A stretch of DNA of 64,000 bases from NCBI GenBank assembly GCA_016648135.1, contig JADDOH010007982.1, positions 1-64,000 on the forward strand. The letters are read 5' to 3'. Numbering within the stretch: the first letter of the stretch is position 1; each line of letters begins with the position of its first letter. The notes beneath the pieces are model-generated. The model saw nothing but the letters and a program-made list of their open reading frames with translations. It did not search any database and was not told the DNA's origin. The stretch is from Agrypnia vestita. Its lineage: Eukaryota > Arthropoda > Insecta > Trichoptera > Phryganeidae. Below, in pieces: positions 21,846 through 32,811 of the stretch. The position numbers were made by a program, and so were the translations under genes.

Positions 21846-22750
21846 ATCCCATTGCAGGGTCCATCATCAGGGCTGTGGACATAACATAGCCTATACATAG
21901 ACTCAAAGTTTATAGCAAACATGATTTAGGAAGGGATAGATACATAAAATCTAGAATTCAGCCCATTTTATATTAGTTATCCTCGGTGACTGCATTCAAA
22001 ATATTATTTTAAATTTTTGGATATTGCTGCCTTTGATTTTAAACCTCACATATATGAGCAATGATTAATCGAGTAAATTAATGGGAGGATATCAATAATG
22101 ACTAAAATTTGTGCAAATTCGTTTCATAATATTAAAAGTCTAATTAAATAATGCATTAAATTTCAGGCCCAAAATGTTAATAAAAAAATTCCTGATTTGA
22201 ATACACATTTCTCTTTTATCAAAAATGATATAAAATAATAATAAACAACAGAAGAAAAAATCTAATTCCAAGAATCACGCAGAGTATTCTTTTAATATAA
22301 GTCATTAATCTTAGTACTGGAATAAAGCATATTACTTTATGTTCCATCCTAAGGCAATATGTCATTGAATTTGATGGTTGTTAATTACATTTTATGGGAT
22401 TTTCTTAAGACATAGAAAATGGTCTCCTGAGAGCTTTTTTATTAGCACTAAACGCCAATGAGTATTTTTGGGAAAACAGTATTCACATAACATTACGCCG
22501 CCATGCTGTCAACCTGCGTCAAAGGCAGGCTTATTTAGGTTTCTTTTTTGGCCGGGACAATTTGATAGAAAATTCTAAGAAAATATGAGTTTCTAAGAAA
22601 GCTAATTAAGATAAATAAATATATCTTAATTACCATTTAATTATTTGCTAAGAACATATATTTAACATGAATCTAATTTAACGTTTGTTTAAAATTTAGT
22701 TTAATTGAGTTGCTGAAATCAATAGAGCCTGGAATTGGCAAAAACGGAAT
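21846..22750. other. Gene-free AT-rich stretch
   Basis: No features recognised. Confidence 0.45.
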
Positions 22751-23070
22751 GAAAGTAGATTGAATGCGGTGGACATGCGGTCACTAAGACGCTTGTGTGG
22801 AAAATCTTTGGTCAATAGAGTGAGGAATGAACAAATTAGAAGTGAATATGATGCTGGCTGTAGCGTGGTAGATAGAGTAAAGAAAGGAGTGCTGAAATGG
22901 TTCTGTCATGTAGAAACGTATGAGTGAGGAAAGGATGGTAAAGAAAATATATGGGGCGAGTGTTGAAGGTAACAGGAACAGAAAGACCTGACACGATCAG
23001 ATAGATACATAAGTATTGTAGGATGGCTGTGTTAAAAGCCACAACAACTGTAGAACATGTATGAATGTCG
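22751..23070 (+). pseudogene. Non-LTR RT C-terminal remnant
   Basis: A 58-codon open stretch reads ESRLNAVDMRSLRRLCGKSL, then NRVRNEQIRSEY and VLKWFCHVE. A shift of frame then gives RMSEERMVKKIYGASVEGNR and a damaged RKT-HDQI. The blocks V-x-M-x-x-L-R-R-x-C-G ... D-R-x-R-N-E-x-I-R ... W-F-G-H-V-x-R-M ... W-x-D-Q-I are those of a common insect non-LTR family. It shares its features with 2,328-2,435 and 30,565-30,760, so three copies of one family are likely. The RT core is missing. Confidence 0.65.
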
Positions 23071-23227
23071 CCGAAAAAAATCGAGCCTTGAAAATATAAA
23101 AAAAAACTCATGCGATGAGAAATTATTTAATTATTAAGTAAATACAATGGATATATGTAAAATAATATATTTAATATCAACAAATATTCTGTGAAATAAA
23201 ATATGTGTCTGAGCAATAAAATAAATT

Positions 23228-23440
23228 TAATCAAGATATATTATAGATGTCACATAGAGACGAAACTATTTATTGTATGGCATAGTCGGCGTGAAAGTCC
23301 TATTGTATATTTATAGGGCTCACGTCCATCGTACGGCTGAGTTGAGTAATTACGTTACACAAATTAACGTTCACCAATTCCACCCATGGTAGACTACCAT
23401 AGTTAACAATTTTTCGGAAGTTGGTATTTTTATGATAGTG
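23228..23440 (+). mobile_element. MITE-D copy, partial
   Basis: TATTATAGATGTCACATAG, GACGAAACTxT, then TTCACCAATTCCACCCATGG and TTTTTCGGAAGTTG follow the left half of the 41,017-41,511 element. The right inverted arm was not found. Confidence 0.5.
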
Positions 23441-23980
23441 TCATGTGACAATTTTAATTTGAAATTCCCTATAAATATATTTTAAAGAATTAAATTACGT
23501 CAAAAAATGTCTCCCCCGCGCCCCTTTTTAATCATCCCCAGATCCGTCGTATTAACAAAGAAACATCTGGCTTCAACCTTTCCGGCCGCTTCTCAAAAAC
23601 TGTCCCTTACCCCGCGGAATAGCTACCCCTCGTTGCACCCATAAGCTAATTCTGCAAAACATTCCAGAAGCTTCCATATGCTTCGGTTTTTTTAAAAGCA
23701 CACATGTGTAGTGTCTCACGCGTTCATCTCAGTCTACGGGAAGAAACGGGCCAAATAGCACACGCCAAATATTTTTTCGCGCGTTCCCGCTCGGACGCGG
23801 GAAGACTGGTTGCATCAATAGTTGATACCACCGGCCCAGAGGCAGATAAATTATCTACAAATATTTTATACGCAATGTAAAGTCTATTCACGATCGTGGT
23901 GACTGTCTCTGTTAGCCTCTGTCCCTCAGCATCTTTCGAGAGGCAGGCTCATCATCAAGTGTCATCTGCCGCCCGCCGTC
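23441..23980. other. GC-richer stretch without recognised gene
   Basis: Becomes GC-rich from about 23,500. No coding motif was recognised. Confidence 0.35.
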
Positions 23981-24140
23981 TCGCCTCCAATCACGCGGGC
24001 AACTTGCCGCCTTGCCGCCCTCCCTCTACAGCCACTGGTGCAACCTGCCGCCCTGGCGACTCGCCTTTGCTTGCGCGGGCAATCTGCCGTTCTGCCGCCC
24101 TCCTCCTACAGCCACGGGCGTAACTCGCCGCCGTTCCGAC
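23981..24140. repeat. GC-rich 80-bp tandem duplication
   Basis: Units 23,981-24,060 and 24,061-24,140 both begin TCGCCT, share GCGCGGGCAA/ACGCGGGCAA, CTACAGCCAC and end GCGAC/CCGAC. The period is exactly 80 bp, which is not a multiple of 3. ORFs of 75 codons (plus) and 97 codons (minus) span it, but their peptides do not repeat in register, arguing against a coding repeat. Composition differs strongly from the rest of the window. Confidence 0.7.
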
Positions 24141-25752
24141 TCCAGGCGTGGTCCATGACGTGAGGCGAGCCGCCCAAATGGTACGTCTCATCTCCCGAGC
24201 AGAATGATTGCAGGTGGTGGTCCTGCCCTTTTCCAAAAGTGAAACACTCATGTAAGATAACGTGATCCATTTTTTTTTATCCATGTGTTAAGGTGTGCCC
24301 TTTCCAAATGGTCCCGACCACAGAAGAAATGATAGAAAAGCATTGAATTTTTATACTACACAACATTTTTGCCAATTTTCTGTCTGTTATCTTTTAGAAT
24401 TAAAATCGCCAAAAGCTTTTTTTCATAAATTTAATTTTCATAAAAATTTGTGTTTCATTTGTGATCAACTGGTTGATGTGAAATAATAACACCGAATCCA
24501 CCCTATACCGGAGATATCAGAGTCCGCTTACCAACCTAGCTGAGGCAAATATTGTAGGTGAGTATTTCTCCAATAGGTATTTTATTATGTTTAAATTATT
24601 ATGAAGAAAACACCTATTACAATATTTAAAAATTACTTCGCCTGTGTGCGACATGTATAATAAATTTTGATTAATGATGTCCCCCTGGGGATAAAGTCCA
24701 GAATCGTGTTCATAAAAAATTGAAAATACTGAAAATATTCTTTAGATAGATTTATTTATACCTATATTAAGATCTTTAAAAGAAGTTCTTTTGTCTAACA
24801 TTTCAAATATAAAATACATAAAATGTAAGGCATATTGTATTATTCCCACAAGGGAAAAGCCATTTTGTATCAACAAGTGACTGAGACGATGTGTGGAAGA
24901 ATAATAAACCAAATAAAGTAAATTTGAGAGGAATCAAAGCTGATCTGTTCAGTTCTGGATAGTAAACATAGATAAATCTTTTGAAAGCAATTTATTTAAC
25001 CTTAATCTTTATAAAAAGGGATGATCGTATATGCAGATAATACATGATGGATTGGTTCGTTCAAATAGAATTTGAAGAACAGTGAAACCTTGACTTTGAT
25101 GGTTTTGGTTAATGACTATATAATATACCCTCATTCCTAAGATCCTAGCGGCATCTAGCATCGCGTCCGTGATATAAAAGATCAGTCGCTTATATTTCCC
25201 CACAAAGCTAAGAGGCAGTAAATTCATATTTTTGAAAAATGTTGTTTTTGTGGTTTTGGAAACATGAAATCATATTTTACTTTTCTTACAAGCTTGTTTG
25301 TCGTATTCCCATCAAAATATTAATACATAAGCATTTTTTATTTGCAATATATCCATTTGAAGTATGCAAAAAATAACTTATTTGCAGTTCGAAGGTTTTA
25401 ACTATAGAAAAATACCTCAAATAATAATAAAATAGCATTTTTTATCTGTATTAATTCAATTTTAAAGTAATGGAAAGTATTCGTGATTTTTTCTGTGTTT
25501 ATACTGTATTACATATTGTTAGACAAAATGATGTTGAAAAAAAAAATTCATTAAATACACAATTCTAATTAGTAAAATTTTACTTTTCTTTTCTTTTTTG
25601 AATGAATTTTAGCAATACACATTTCATTTTATAAACACCTATTTGTTTTCACTTTTTTTTACAAAATATTATTTTGATTTTAATGATAAAATAAAAGATG
25701 TAACATGTTTGCCTGAGAAAAAGTTTGGCCCAATAAGGTGAATAGTTTTTTT
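24141..25752. other. Gene-free stretch with one unassigned ORF
   Basis: A 72-codon minus-strand ORF at 25,009-25,227 (starts MNLLPLSF, includes YITDAMLDAARILG and QSQGFTVLQIL) is mildly unusual for such AT-rich DNA, but I do not recognise it. The rest is AT-rich sequence. Confidence 0.35.
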
Positions 25753-25878
25753 TACGCTTTAACAAGCCAAGAGTCCCAATTACAGAAGCGAAACATATCA
25801 TAAAACATCTAGGCTAAACAAAATCAAACCCTCGGCGTGAGAAGGCAGTGTCTTGCCCAACGGGCTACGAGGACCGCC
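25753..25878 (-). mobile_element. SINE-A copy, internally deleted
   Basis: On the minus strand it begins GGCGGTCCTCGTAGCCCG, an A-box-like tRNA head. The B-box region is partly deleted. It then continues into the family body (TTTCGCTTCTGTAATTGGG and so on), as in 26,443-26,609 and 63,451-63,612. It ends 23 bp before an LTR-B copy. Confidence 0.6.
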
Positions 25879-25901
25879 TGATATTGCATATAATAATATA
25901 T

Positions 25902-26325
25902 TGTTAAAGGCTCACGGTAGTGAGAGGTAAATGAAACACGAAAAATGAATTTATTTTTTATTAATTACCAAAGTCACTGAAAACGAACTTAACTGGAGTG
26001 CTGTTTTAAAGATCATACTAATCACTCAATTGTGAAACACTTTACACTCGTCTTTCCCTAACATTAAAACTTGTGTGGTTGCATTTATTTGCTATCAAAT
26101 TCTCCATAGATACTCTCGTAATATTTTTTCCTGGCCGCTTATAATTTCCAATTTAACGCTGCATTCACGAGAATTCGTTTCTATTAGGAACTATCGCAGT
26201 AAAACTGTTTTTCTCGATTCATCGTCCTGCTTATCATTCAATTTCGTGTTTATTAAGAAATCCTAGATAATGTTTAAATCCTTCTGTTTTACTGACTCGT
26301 GACAGAAATTAATCATAATATTTTC
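25902..26325 (+). mobile_element. Solo LTR-like, family LTR-B
   Basis: Starts TGTTAAAGG right after ATAT at 25,898-25,901 and shares AGGxAAATGAAA, the AAAGTCACTGAA block and further scattered similarity with the LTR-B copy at 56,241-56,738. The 3' end is uncertain, placed near 26,317-26,325 where ...CATAATAT occurs. No coding. Confidence 0.4.
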
Positions 26326-26404
26326 GTTGTCTGTCTGTTCGTTACTTCCTGTAACATCCGGAACTTTTTAATAAAATTTATTAATAATTACAATTATTTT
26401 TTGA

Positions 26405-26425
26405 AATTATTATTATTATTATTAT
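26405..26425. repeat. ATT microsatellite
   Basis: About seven ATT units just before the 3' end of the SINE-A copy. Confidence 0.7.
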
Positions 26426-26442
26426 TTAAATTTAATTTAATT

Positions 26443-26609
26443 TATACGCTCAACAGGCCAGGAGGCCCAATTACAGAAGCGAAATACATCACAAAACACC
26501 CAGGCTTGAGTAAATCACGTAGATTGAAATTTTGATCCCACTGGGAATCGAACCCGGAACCGTCGGTGTGGGAAGCCAGTGTCATACCCACTGCGCTACG
26601 AGGACCGCC
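26443..26609 (-). mobile_element. SINE-A, best preserved copy
   Basis: On the minus strand the head GGCGGTCCTCGTAGCGCAG and TGGGTATGACAC carries a good A box (TAGCGCAGTGGG). About 40 nt later a perfect B box GGTTCGATTCC follows. A 90-nt non-tRNA body ends AGGCCTCCTGGCCTGTTGAG. The internal pol III promoter and three dispersed copies identify a tRNA-derived SINE. Which tRNA gave the head is unclear because the anticodon arm has decayed. Confidence 0.7.
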
Positions 26610-26639
26610 TTATTTATATATTTTTTTAATAAATGAATA

Positions 26640-26820
26640 GGTACTTATTTTTTTGGACTCGGCGAATCACTCCTTTCCCTTTACTCCACAATGTCCCAAC
26701 GATATATTTTCTATACCAATCCACACAGTTTGACAGATCTTACCCAAATTTTGCATAATTATTCTTTAGGACCCGACCGAAGATGTAAAAGTACGTCATT
26801 TTTTACGGGTTACAGCTAGT
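26640..26820 (+). mobile_element. Helitron-like 3' fragment
   Basis: Shares CTATACxAATCCACACxGTTT, the CAAATTTTGCATAxTTAT word and TTTxGGACCCG with the first unit of the 46.85-47.66 kb element. It ends with ACGGGTTACAG followed by CTAG and T (26,816-26,820), the Helitron 3' pattern. Confidence 0.45.
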
Positions 26821-26879
26821 GCACGAATAAATAAGCGAAAAAAGATTATTTTACGAATAGTTTGTCGAAATAATAAAAA

Positions 26880-27145
26880 GTGTGAGTGATGGTGATGGTG
26901 GAAACATTTCGCGGAGGGCCGCGTCTTGGCCGTTCCCGAAAAGTTCGCCGATAATTGATGGACGCATAAAACGGTGAGCATCTCCATCCATCGCCACTCG
27001 AGGGCCATAGAGCCGGAGTCGCCATATGCGGAAAGCATAAACGCTAATGCCGCTCATAAATCAGGACAAACAGTTATTGGACGCCCGTGTTATCAAAGTT
27101 GCCAGGACGCACATCGATCGCCGTCACGTGGTCGCCTGTACGCCA
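26880..27145. other. GC-rich island, possible conserved non-coding element
   Basis: Low-repeat GC-richer block with homeodomain- and forkhead-like words (CATAAA, TAATGCCGC, GACAAACAG). Overlapping ORFs on both strands share no recognisable motif. It could be an enhancer, but no direct evidence exists in this sequence. Confidence 0.2.
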
Positions 27146-27662
27146 GGCCACCTAACAATACTGTAACAATATTTATTTATTTACGGGAAACTAACAGAAC
27201 AAATTAAAATGAGATTACGCATGAATATTCAATAGTACAGAGACCATCTTGCAAGTTTACAATAAAGCAACAATAACTATATATATTTTTGTCTTAGAGG
27301 CTCGTTAAACATTTTTTTGTAATTCTATTGTAAGAATGCGGTCTATTCCACTAATCTGCATCTTCTTTTCCTCTTTTTAATCAAGCAAAAATTTCTGCTC
27401 TTCTATTGGTACCTTGTTTTCTCTTGGACAACAACAATACTGTACGAGAATTTGTGTACATTCACATGAACAAACGTCGAATAGAACTCTGCTATGCACT
27501 CATAAAACCATTTTTCTGATCAGCAGCTAATTTTTTAAAAGATTTGATGAGGTTTTGGCACATAAGATAATAAGCCTTTAATAGCTGGACTAGCTGTAGC
27601 CCATCAAAACGGACGGTGCTTTTACACGCCGGTTCCTAAAGAATAAGTATTTACTTATTAAA
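27146..27662. other. Gene-free stretch
   Basis: Nothing recognised. Confidence 0.4.
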
Positions 27663-27845
27663 GCCGGCGCCACACTAAGCACATCTTTCGCCGCGTTTTT
27701 CCGTCGCGGAACGCCGTTACGTTTCTTTCCATACAATATGCGCTTATAAAACACACTACCCGGATGATCGGCCGATCGAATTGCTTTGCCGAATTGACGT
27801 GACGGAAAAGACGCGGCGGATCATTCTGATTAGTGTGGCACCGGC
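27663..27845. mobile_element. Foldback MITE
   Basis: The ends GCCGGCGCCACACTAA and TTAGTGTGGCACCGGC form terminal inverted repeats, and pairing continues inward with gaps (CGCCGCGTxTTTTCCGTC on both arms). The element is 183 bp with no coding. No clear target duplication was found in the flanks. Confidence 0.6.
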
Positions 27846-28743
27846 CTATAGCCGACCCATGAAATAGTAGTAATGACTTATATGAAAATATTTGATTTTT
27901 TTTTTATATTTCTCCTGCCCCCTGCCGGCAGTTAAATGTACTATTCTAAGCCCTGGCGTTTGGGCGGAACATGAAATGTTTTGCGACATTGCTAAGTCTA
28001 ACATATACTGCATTTTTGATGAGTAATGGAGGCTCGGTGATAGCAACATCGCTATCGTTGCCGCCTTCGAGTTTGCTGTCCCGGGGTTCAAGCTCCATCT
28101 CCAGCTGTTTAATTTAGTTTTTTGAGCCATGAATTCGAATGAAATTACAGACGTTACATAATGTTACGGGGACAGATGGATGGACGGTTGGACGGACACA
28201 CGGATAGACAACGAAATTATTTTGTTTGATGACTCTTATGAAATCGTGAAATCGTAGGAAGGAGTGGATTTCTCCAAACATCTTCAACTGTTTGAGACAC
28301 GAGTCTAAAGATGATGGATTTTTGACAGTGTATTTGCTAATTTTAAGTTGCAATTTATCACTTTTGACTATCCTCTCAATGTTATTAAGACAAAACTATT
28401 TGTAAACGATGTCGGGCTAAATAACTCTATTGTTACTCTAAATAACTCTAAGTATCGCTAATGTTACTTAATAGCATCGCAATAATATGCGTTTAGTAAA
28501 CAAAATAATATTTCAAGTGTTTCAAGTTGTCGTTGCTTAATACTACTATTTTATACGTTTGTATCAAACTTGGGATCGACGCACGGGCTGATACACTAAA
28601 AATAAATTAATAATACTTTACATGTTTACAATTGACTAAATAATACAACGTATTTTTACTATTACAAATGGATTTGAGACAGAAAAAAATCGACTCAGCT
28701 TAATGTAGGCATTTTATACCTCCAATGATTGTATCACTGTATC
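27846..28743. other. Gene-free stretch
   Basis: A GACGGAC-rich word cluster at 28,170-28,215 resembles that at 12,595-12,635. Nothing else recognised. Confidence 0.4.
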
Positions 28744-28785
28744 ACATTATTAAATTATTCGGGACACCGAATAATTTAATAATGT
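28744..28785. repeat. Perfect 19-bp hairpin
   Basis: Arms 28,744-28,762 and 28,767-28,785 are exact reverse complements (ACATTATTAAATTATTCGG and its complement) around the 4-nt loop GACA. It could be a recent palindrome, the core of a small MITE or a structured RNA. Confidence 0.8.
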
Positions 28786-29539
28786 CAGCATTCGGGCGGT
28801 AACCTTTACGAATTTATTTAACTTTATGAAAAGCGTTTGAAGTGGGAAATTTTCAACGGTACTGAAATGGGTGCACTGAGTAATTTCTAATATATAAGGT
28901 AACAAGAGTTTTATTATTATGTTCAGTGGAGCATTCCTAATTTCCACAGTTTTTTTCTTCTCATAAATTATTACCAATTTTACCGAACAACTTATCTAAT
29001 GTAATCGGGCTGATAAAAGGTTACCTAATACACAATCATGTCTTATTTTCTAACTAAGGGGCAAAATTTAAAATTTCGACCCATCTTTAAAGCTAGGTGG
29101 GAGTAAAATATCCTAAAAATTTATAAAACTACGAAATATGCCGATCTGAGGAATTCTGAACTTCCTGACAGATTTTGACTACAAATATTAAGCTACGTTC
29201 AGATACCAAACAGCTGTCTTGTTCCAACGGCTTAAAGATGTACCTATTCAGAAGAACGGATTAGCCTCTTTGTTATTAAAGTCATTCCGATTCTGTTCAG
29301 AGATGCTTTGAATGGAGATTATATTAGCTGGTGCACAAACAGAGAAATCCTAAATATTTGTTATAAAATGTTTATATTCTCTTCGAATAATATTTGCATT
29401 AATGTAACATTTTAAATTATTTATAGTTTGCTAACTTTGTTACCTCTGCATTAAGTGGTGACAAAATAGAAAAATCTCTCATCCTCTTCTAAACAAAGAA
29501 ATAGTGAAACCAAATTAAATAATCATTTAGAAAGAGTGA
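28786..29539. other. Gene-free AT-rich stretch
   Basis: Nothing recognised. Confidence 0.45.
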
Positions 29540-29641
29540 AAAATCAAATCCACGAAAAAATATTTGGCTGCTACCGGGATTCGAACCGCGGATCTCCTCC
29601 TATCCGGGGCAGGTGCATTCTCCGATTACGCTATAGCAGCC
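29540..29641 (-). mobile_element. SINE-C with near-complete tRNA-like head
   Basis: Minus strand 29,641-29,566 is a 76-nt tRNA-like sequence. Acceptor arms GGCTGCT and AGCAGCC pair perfectly. The A box is TAGCGTAATCGG and the B box GGTTCGAATCC. The T arm pairs, but the anticodon stem is broken and position 33 is C rather than T, so a working tRNA is unlikely. Downstream AAATATTTTTTCGTGGATT is shared with the fragment at 11,926-11,993, which identifies a SINE. A degenerating tRNA gene is the alternative. Confidence 0.55.
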
Positions 29642-29820
29642 TTGTATATTTCTGTGAATATGTCAACCTTATCTGTACGTCTTATTTATTAATTGTATAA
29701 AAAATAACGAACCACTTTATTTCGTACGGTAGGCACAAATTACTTTATGTAAGTGCCGTTAGGGAACGCCAAAATTAAATTGTAATATTTTGACACATTT
29801 GATACAACACATGTGTATTA

Positions 29821-29975
29821 TATTCAAGAACACATTCTTATTGTGAAATTTCAGTATTTTCAAAAAAAAATTAAAAAATGAAAGATTCCAATTGATTAAT
29901 TAATTTGGTTTTAAATTTCACAGAACATTGTTTTGAAAAAATTGCAACTTCACAATAAGAATGTGTTCTTAAATA
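29821..29975. repeat. Inverted repeat with 29-bp arms
   Basis: Arms 29,821-29,849 and 29,947-29,975 (core AAGAACACATTCTTATTGTG) are inverted copies with 27 of 29 matches around a 97-bp AT-rich spacer. Small MITE or foldback; no coding. Confidence 0.65.
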
Positions 29976-30564
29976 TAAGAAATATTGATCTTAAATATGT
30001 GTGATAGCATAGTAGAACATGTAGCTATTTAATTCTTATAATGACGTTGACCTATGGATAGTTATATAAATGAGATGTTAATAATACAAAAGTTTTTGTT
30101 ATTTTTAAATTTCAGCGTACTCAAAATATTCTAAATATACAAAAACTTTTCTAAAATGAGGCAAAAATTAAAATAATTTTCAGTCGTACTCTAGTGTAAT
30201 GTTTATAATCTTAATTTTTTTATTATAAAAAATACAATTCATTAAATAATTCTTCTTAGTTGCCACATTGAATAATAATATGACATTTTATTTCGACGCC
30301 TAATGTTAAATTTGAATCTGGCGACTAAAACTAATTAATTTAAAATCGGAACATTTTTTCTTACTAATGTTGATGAATCTCAAAGCTACACAGGCATAAC
30401 TGTACAAAATAATAGAAAATTATTAAATTTGATAGAAATAATGACTATATCAACTCAAAAATGATTTAATCTTGTATGTATAGTCATCTACATTACGTAA
30501 ATGAAAAAAATAAATTACAAGATTCCACCACAAACAGACAGAGTTAAATAAAATTATGTAAAAA
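29976..30564. other. Gene-free AT-rich stretch
   Basis: Nothing recognised. Confidence 0.45.
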
Positions 30565-30760
30565 GTGTCGGTGAGATGATTTGGTCATGTGAAACGTATT
30601 TAAAAGGAGAGGATGGTAAATAAAATATACGAAGTGAGTTTTGAAGCCTATAAGAATAGATGGGACTTGCGTGATGACTCGCCTGTTAAAAGAATTAAGA
30701 ATCAAATAACTAGCAATGAGAAGCTGTACGAGGCAAAAGCGATTGAAGTGAGTAAGCCAG
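30565..30760 (+). pseudogene. Non-LTR RT C-terminal remnant
   Basis: Encodes WFGHVKR, then after a stop KERMVNKIYEVSFEAYKNR and VKRIKNQITSNEK. The W-F-G-H-V-x-R ... E-R-M-V-x-K-I-Y pattern matches the copy at 22,751-23,070. Truncated at both ends, with frame damage. Confidence 0.55.
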
Positions 30761-30769
30761 TCACTTTTA

Positions 30770-31682
30770 AATTAGATGAAGTAATATAAATCTCGCTCTC
30801 CACCTCAAGTTCAGAATTGGTTTCCTTAAAGTTCCGCAGTTAAATTAAATCAGTCGAAGCATGGGAACTCCCAAGTGTCGAGGTGGTATTTGTACCACCA
30901 GGTGAGAAAATTAACGCCCAAACAAAAAAATATCGATACTATAATGGCGAAGCGCGCGGTTAAGGGTGTATTTTATGGTGATTACGTTTTTGGAGCTAAC
31001 GGAGTATCGTCTATTGTAATGAAAATAATGAGAACGATATTGAGCACTTATTTACTCGATAAAAATAGTTAACAGCCGAGCGGAGAGCTCGAGAGGACGT
31101 ATGGCAGGAAAAGTTTGCTCGCAAAGGGTTAGCAATATTATTTTTTCTACGTGTTTGTATGAAATACGACACATTGTATGAAACACTTCGTCATTTTAAT
31201 ATTTCAACGTATACTGCAGTACAATTTTTTATGGACATCTCTTAAGTTTTTAAAATAAATGTATTTTTTTACATTGTGTACCTACTACTAAACTGAAATC
31301 AAACCAAAACTTTCCTATGACAAATTAAAATTACGTTAACTTAACATAATCTTAAGTTATTTATTAAGTGTGTCACAATCGACTGGCAAGTGCTTACGCG
31401 AACGGGACACGTGGGTAGGTGTGTGTAGCGCACAGAGACGTCTGTCAGGGAAGAAAAATATTTAAATACCCGCGTGCACTATGCGCGCGACGTTTTTTTC
31501 TGGATCCTGTCATTTAGATAATACTTTGTAAAACTATAAATATTCAACAAAAAATACTGACATTGTTATCCACATTTTATTGTTACAGCAGACATCCGAT
31601 GAAATGAGAGGAAAACAGATGGGCTAAAAATGTTACTTAATTGGAGATCTCGGACGAGATCTCGGACAGGAAGTCAATGTAC
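30770..31682. other. Gene-free stretch
   Basis: A 7-bp stem palindrome GGTGGTATTTGTACCACC lies at 30,882-30,899. A GC-rich part at 31,374-31,495, starting TGTCACAATCGACTGG, could be an LTR fragment, but it does not align with LTR-A or LTR-B. Confidence 0.35.
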
Positions 31683-31773
31683 GGGAGGCTGAGGTCCCGC
31701 TGGACCGATGATATATGGGAAGCAGCGCGCAGACAGTGAATCCTTGAGGAGCTCGGAAGGAGTTAGGGGACTA
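31683..31773 (+). pseudogene. Short RT C-terminal relic
   Basis: Reads GRLRSRWTDDIWEAARRQ, stop, ILEELGRS. The pattern R-x-R-W-x-D-D-I ... A-x-R ... L-E-E is the extreme C-terminus of RTE-like proteins. Short, so moderate confidence. Confidence 0.45.
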
Positions 31774-31789
31774 ATGTAAGAGTATAAAC

Positions 31790-32811
31790 TGAATACTTTA
31801 AAGACTATGATAATGGTGATAAAATAAATACTTGTTTTTGTAATTATATTTATGGACTGATATTTCTGAGAAGCATAACCAATCCAATAATGTGAACTTT
31901 TTTTTGGTAATATTTGAAAAATAAAAAATAAAAAAGGTCTACAAGCAAACACAAAATTTAAGTCGTAAACGTGTTGTTATTGACAATGGGAGAAATCCCG
32001 AAAACGTTCTAACAATTCAAAATAAATATAGTGGAATTAAAACAGTGTTGTTTACCCTCATTTTTTTAAAATATTACAAAATTTTACAGGAGAGAGAAAA
32101 ATCCTTAGTGAAATAAATAAACAGAATTCCTTTTTTTTCAAATTAGTATGACCTTATGAGTGAAATAAACTAGGAGTATAAAGAATTAATAAAATATTGT
32201 CGTTAAAAACTCAACTAAAGACGGCATGCAGAATAATTTTCATCGTGTTTCTAAAGTTTACGTAGACTATGGTGCAATATTAATTTTCAACACCCAAACG
32301 TAGTACATTAATGGCATATAAATATATGATCAAAATAAAATTAGTTTTTTTACAATGTTTTGTTACACATACATGAACTGTAGTGTTAGACCTCCACAAT
32401 GGGTCTTAAAAATACCAGTTTATTTGATGTCGAAGCGACATGAATGCGAAATAGATTTCAATCATCATGCACACTATAGTGATTGCAATCTGGAGTTTTG
32501 TCTAAAATATAAGTTTTTGATTAATATTCTATAAGATAAGTACTTCAATTATTTAAGAAGATGGTAGAAATTAGTTTGCATTTATGTCTTTGTTGGATGT
32601 TATACTTACTTATATACGATAAAATAAATACGAGAAAAAATCCAAATAATTCTGATTTCAGCTATTTAATCAAGGCGGAACGTATTGCGTTATATTATCA
32701 ATTAATTAAATCATTTAGTAACTGTCATTTTAGAAAAATGAATGTATTTAAAATATATAGAACCAAATGAATATTTTTTATATCTTTCCATACGAAAATA
32801 GTTTCACATGT
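31790..32811. other. Gene-free AT-rich stretch
   Basis: A 69-codon ORF at 32,561-32,770 has no recognised motif. Nothing else. Confidence 0.4.

Noticed and set aside
25009..25227. 72-codon minus-strand ORF, considered as a small secreted or MBF2-like protein
   Set aside because: No signal peptide, the spacing of the few similar residues does not fit, and no splice-linked partner is visible.
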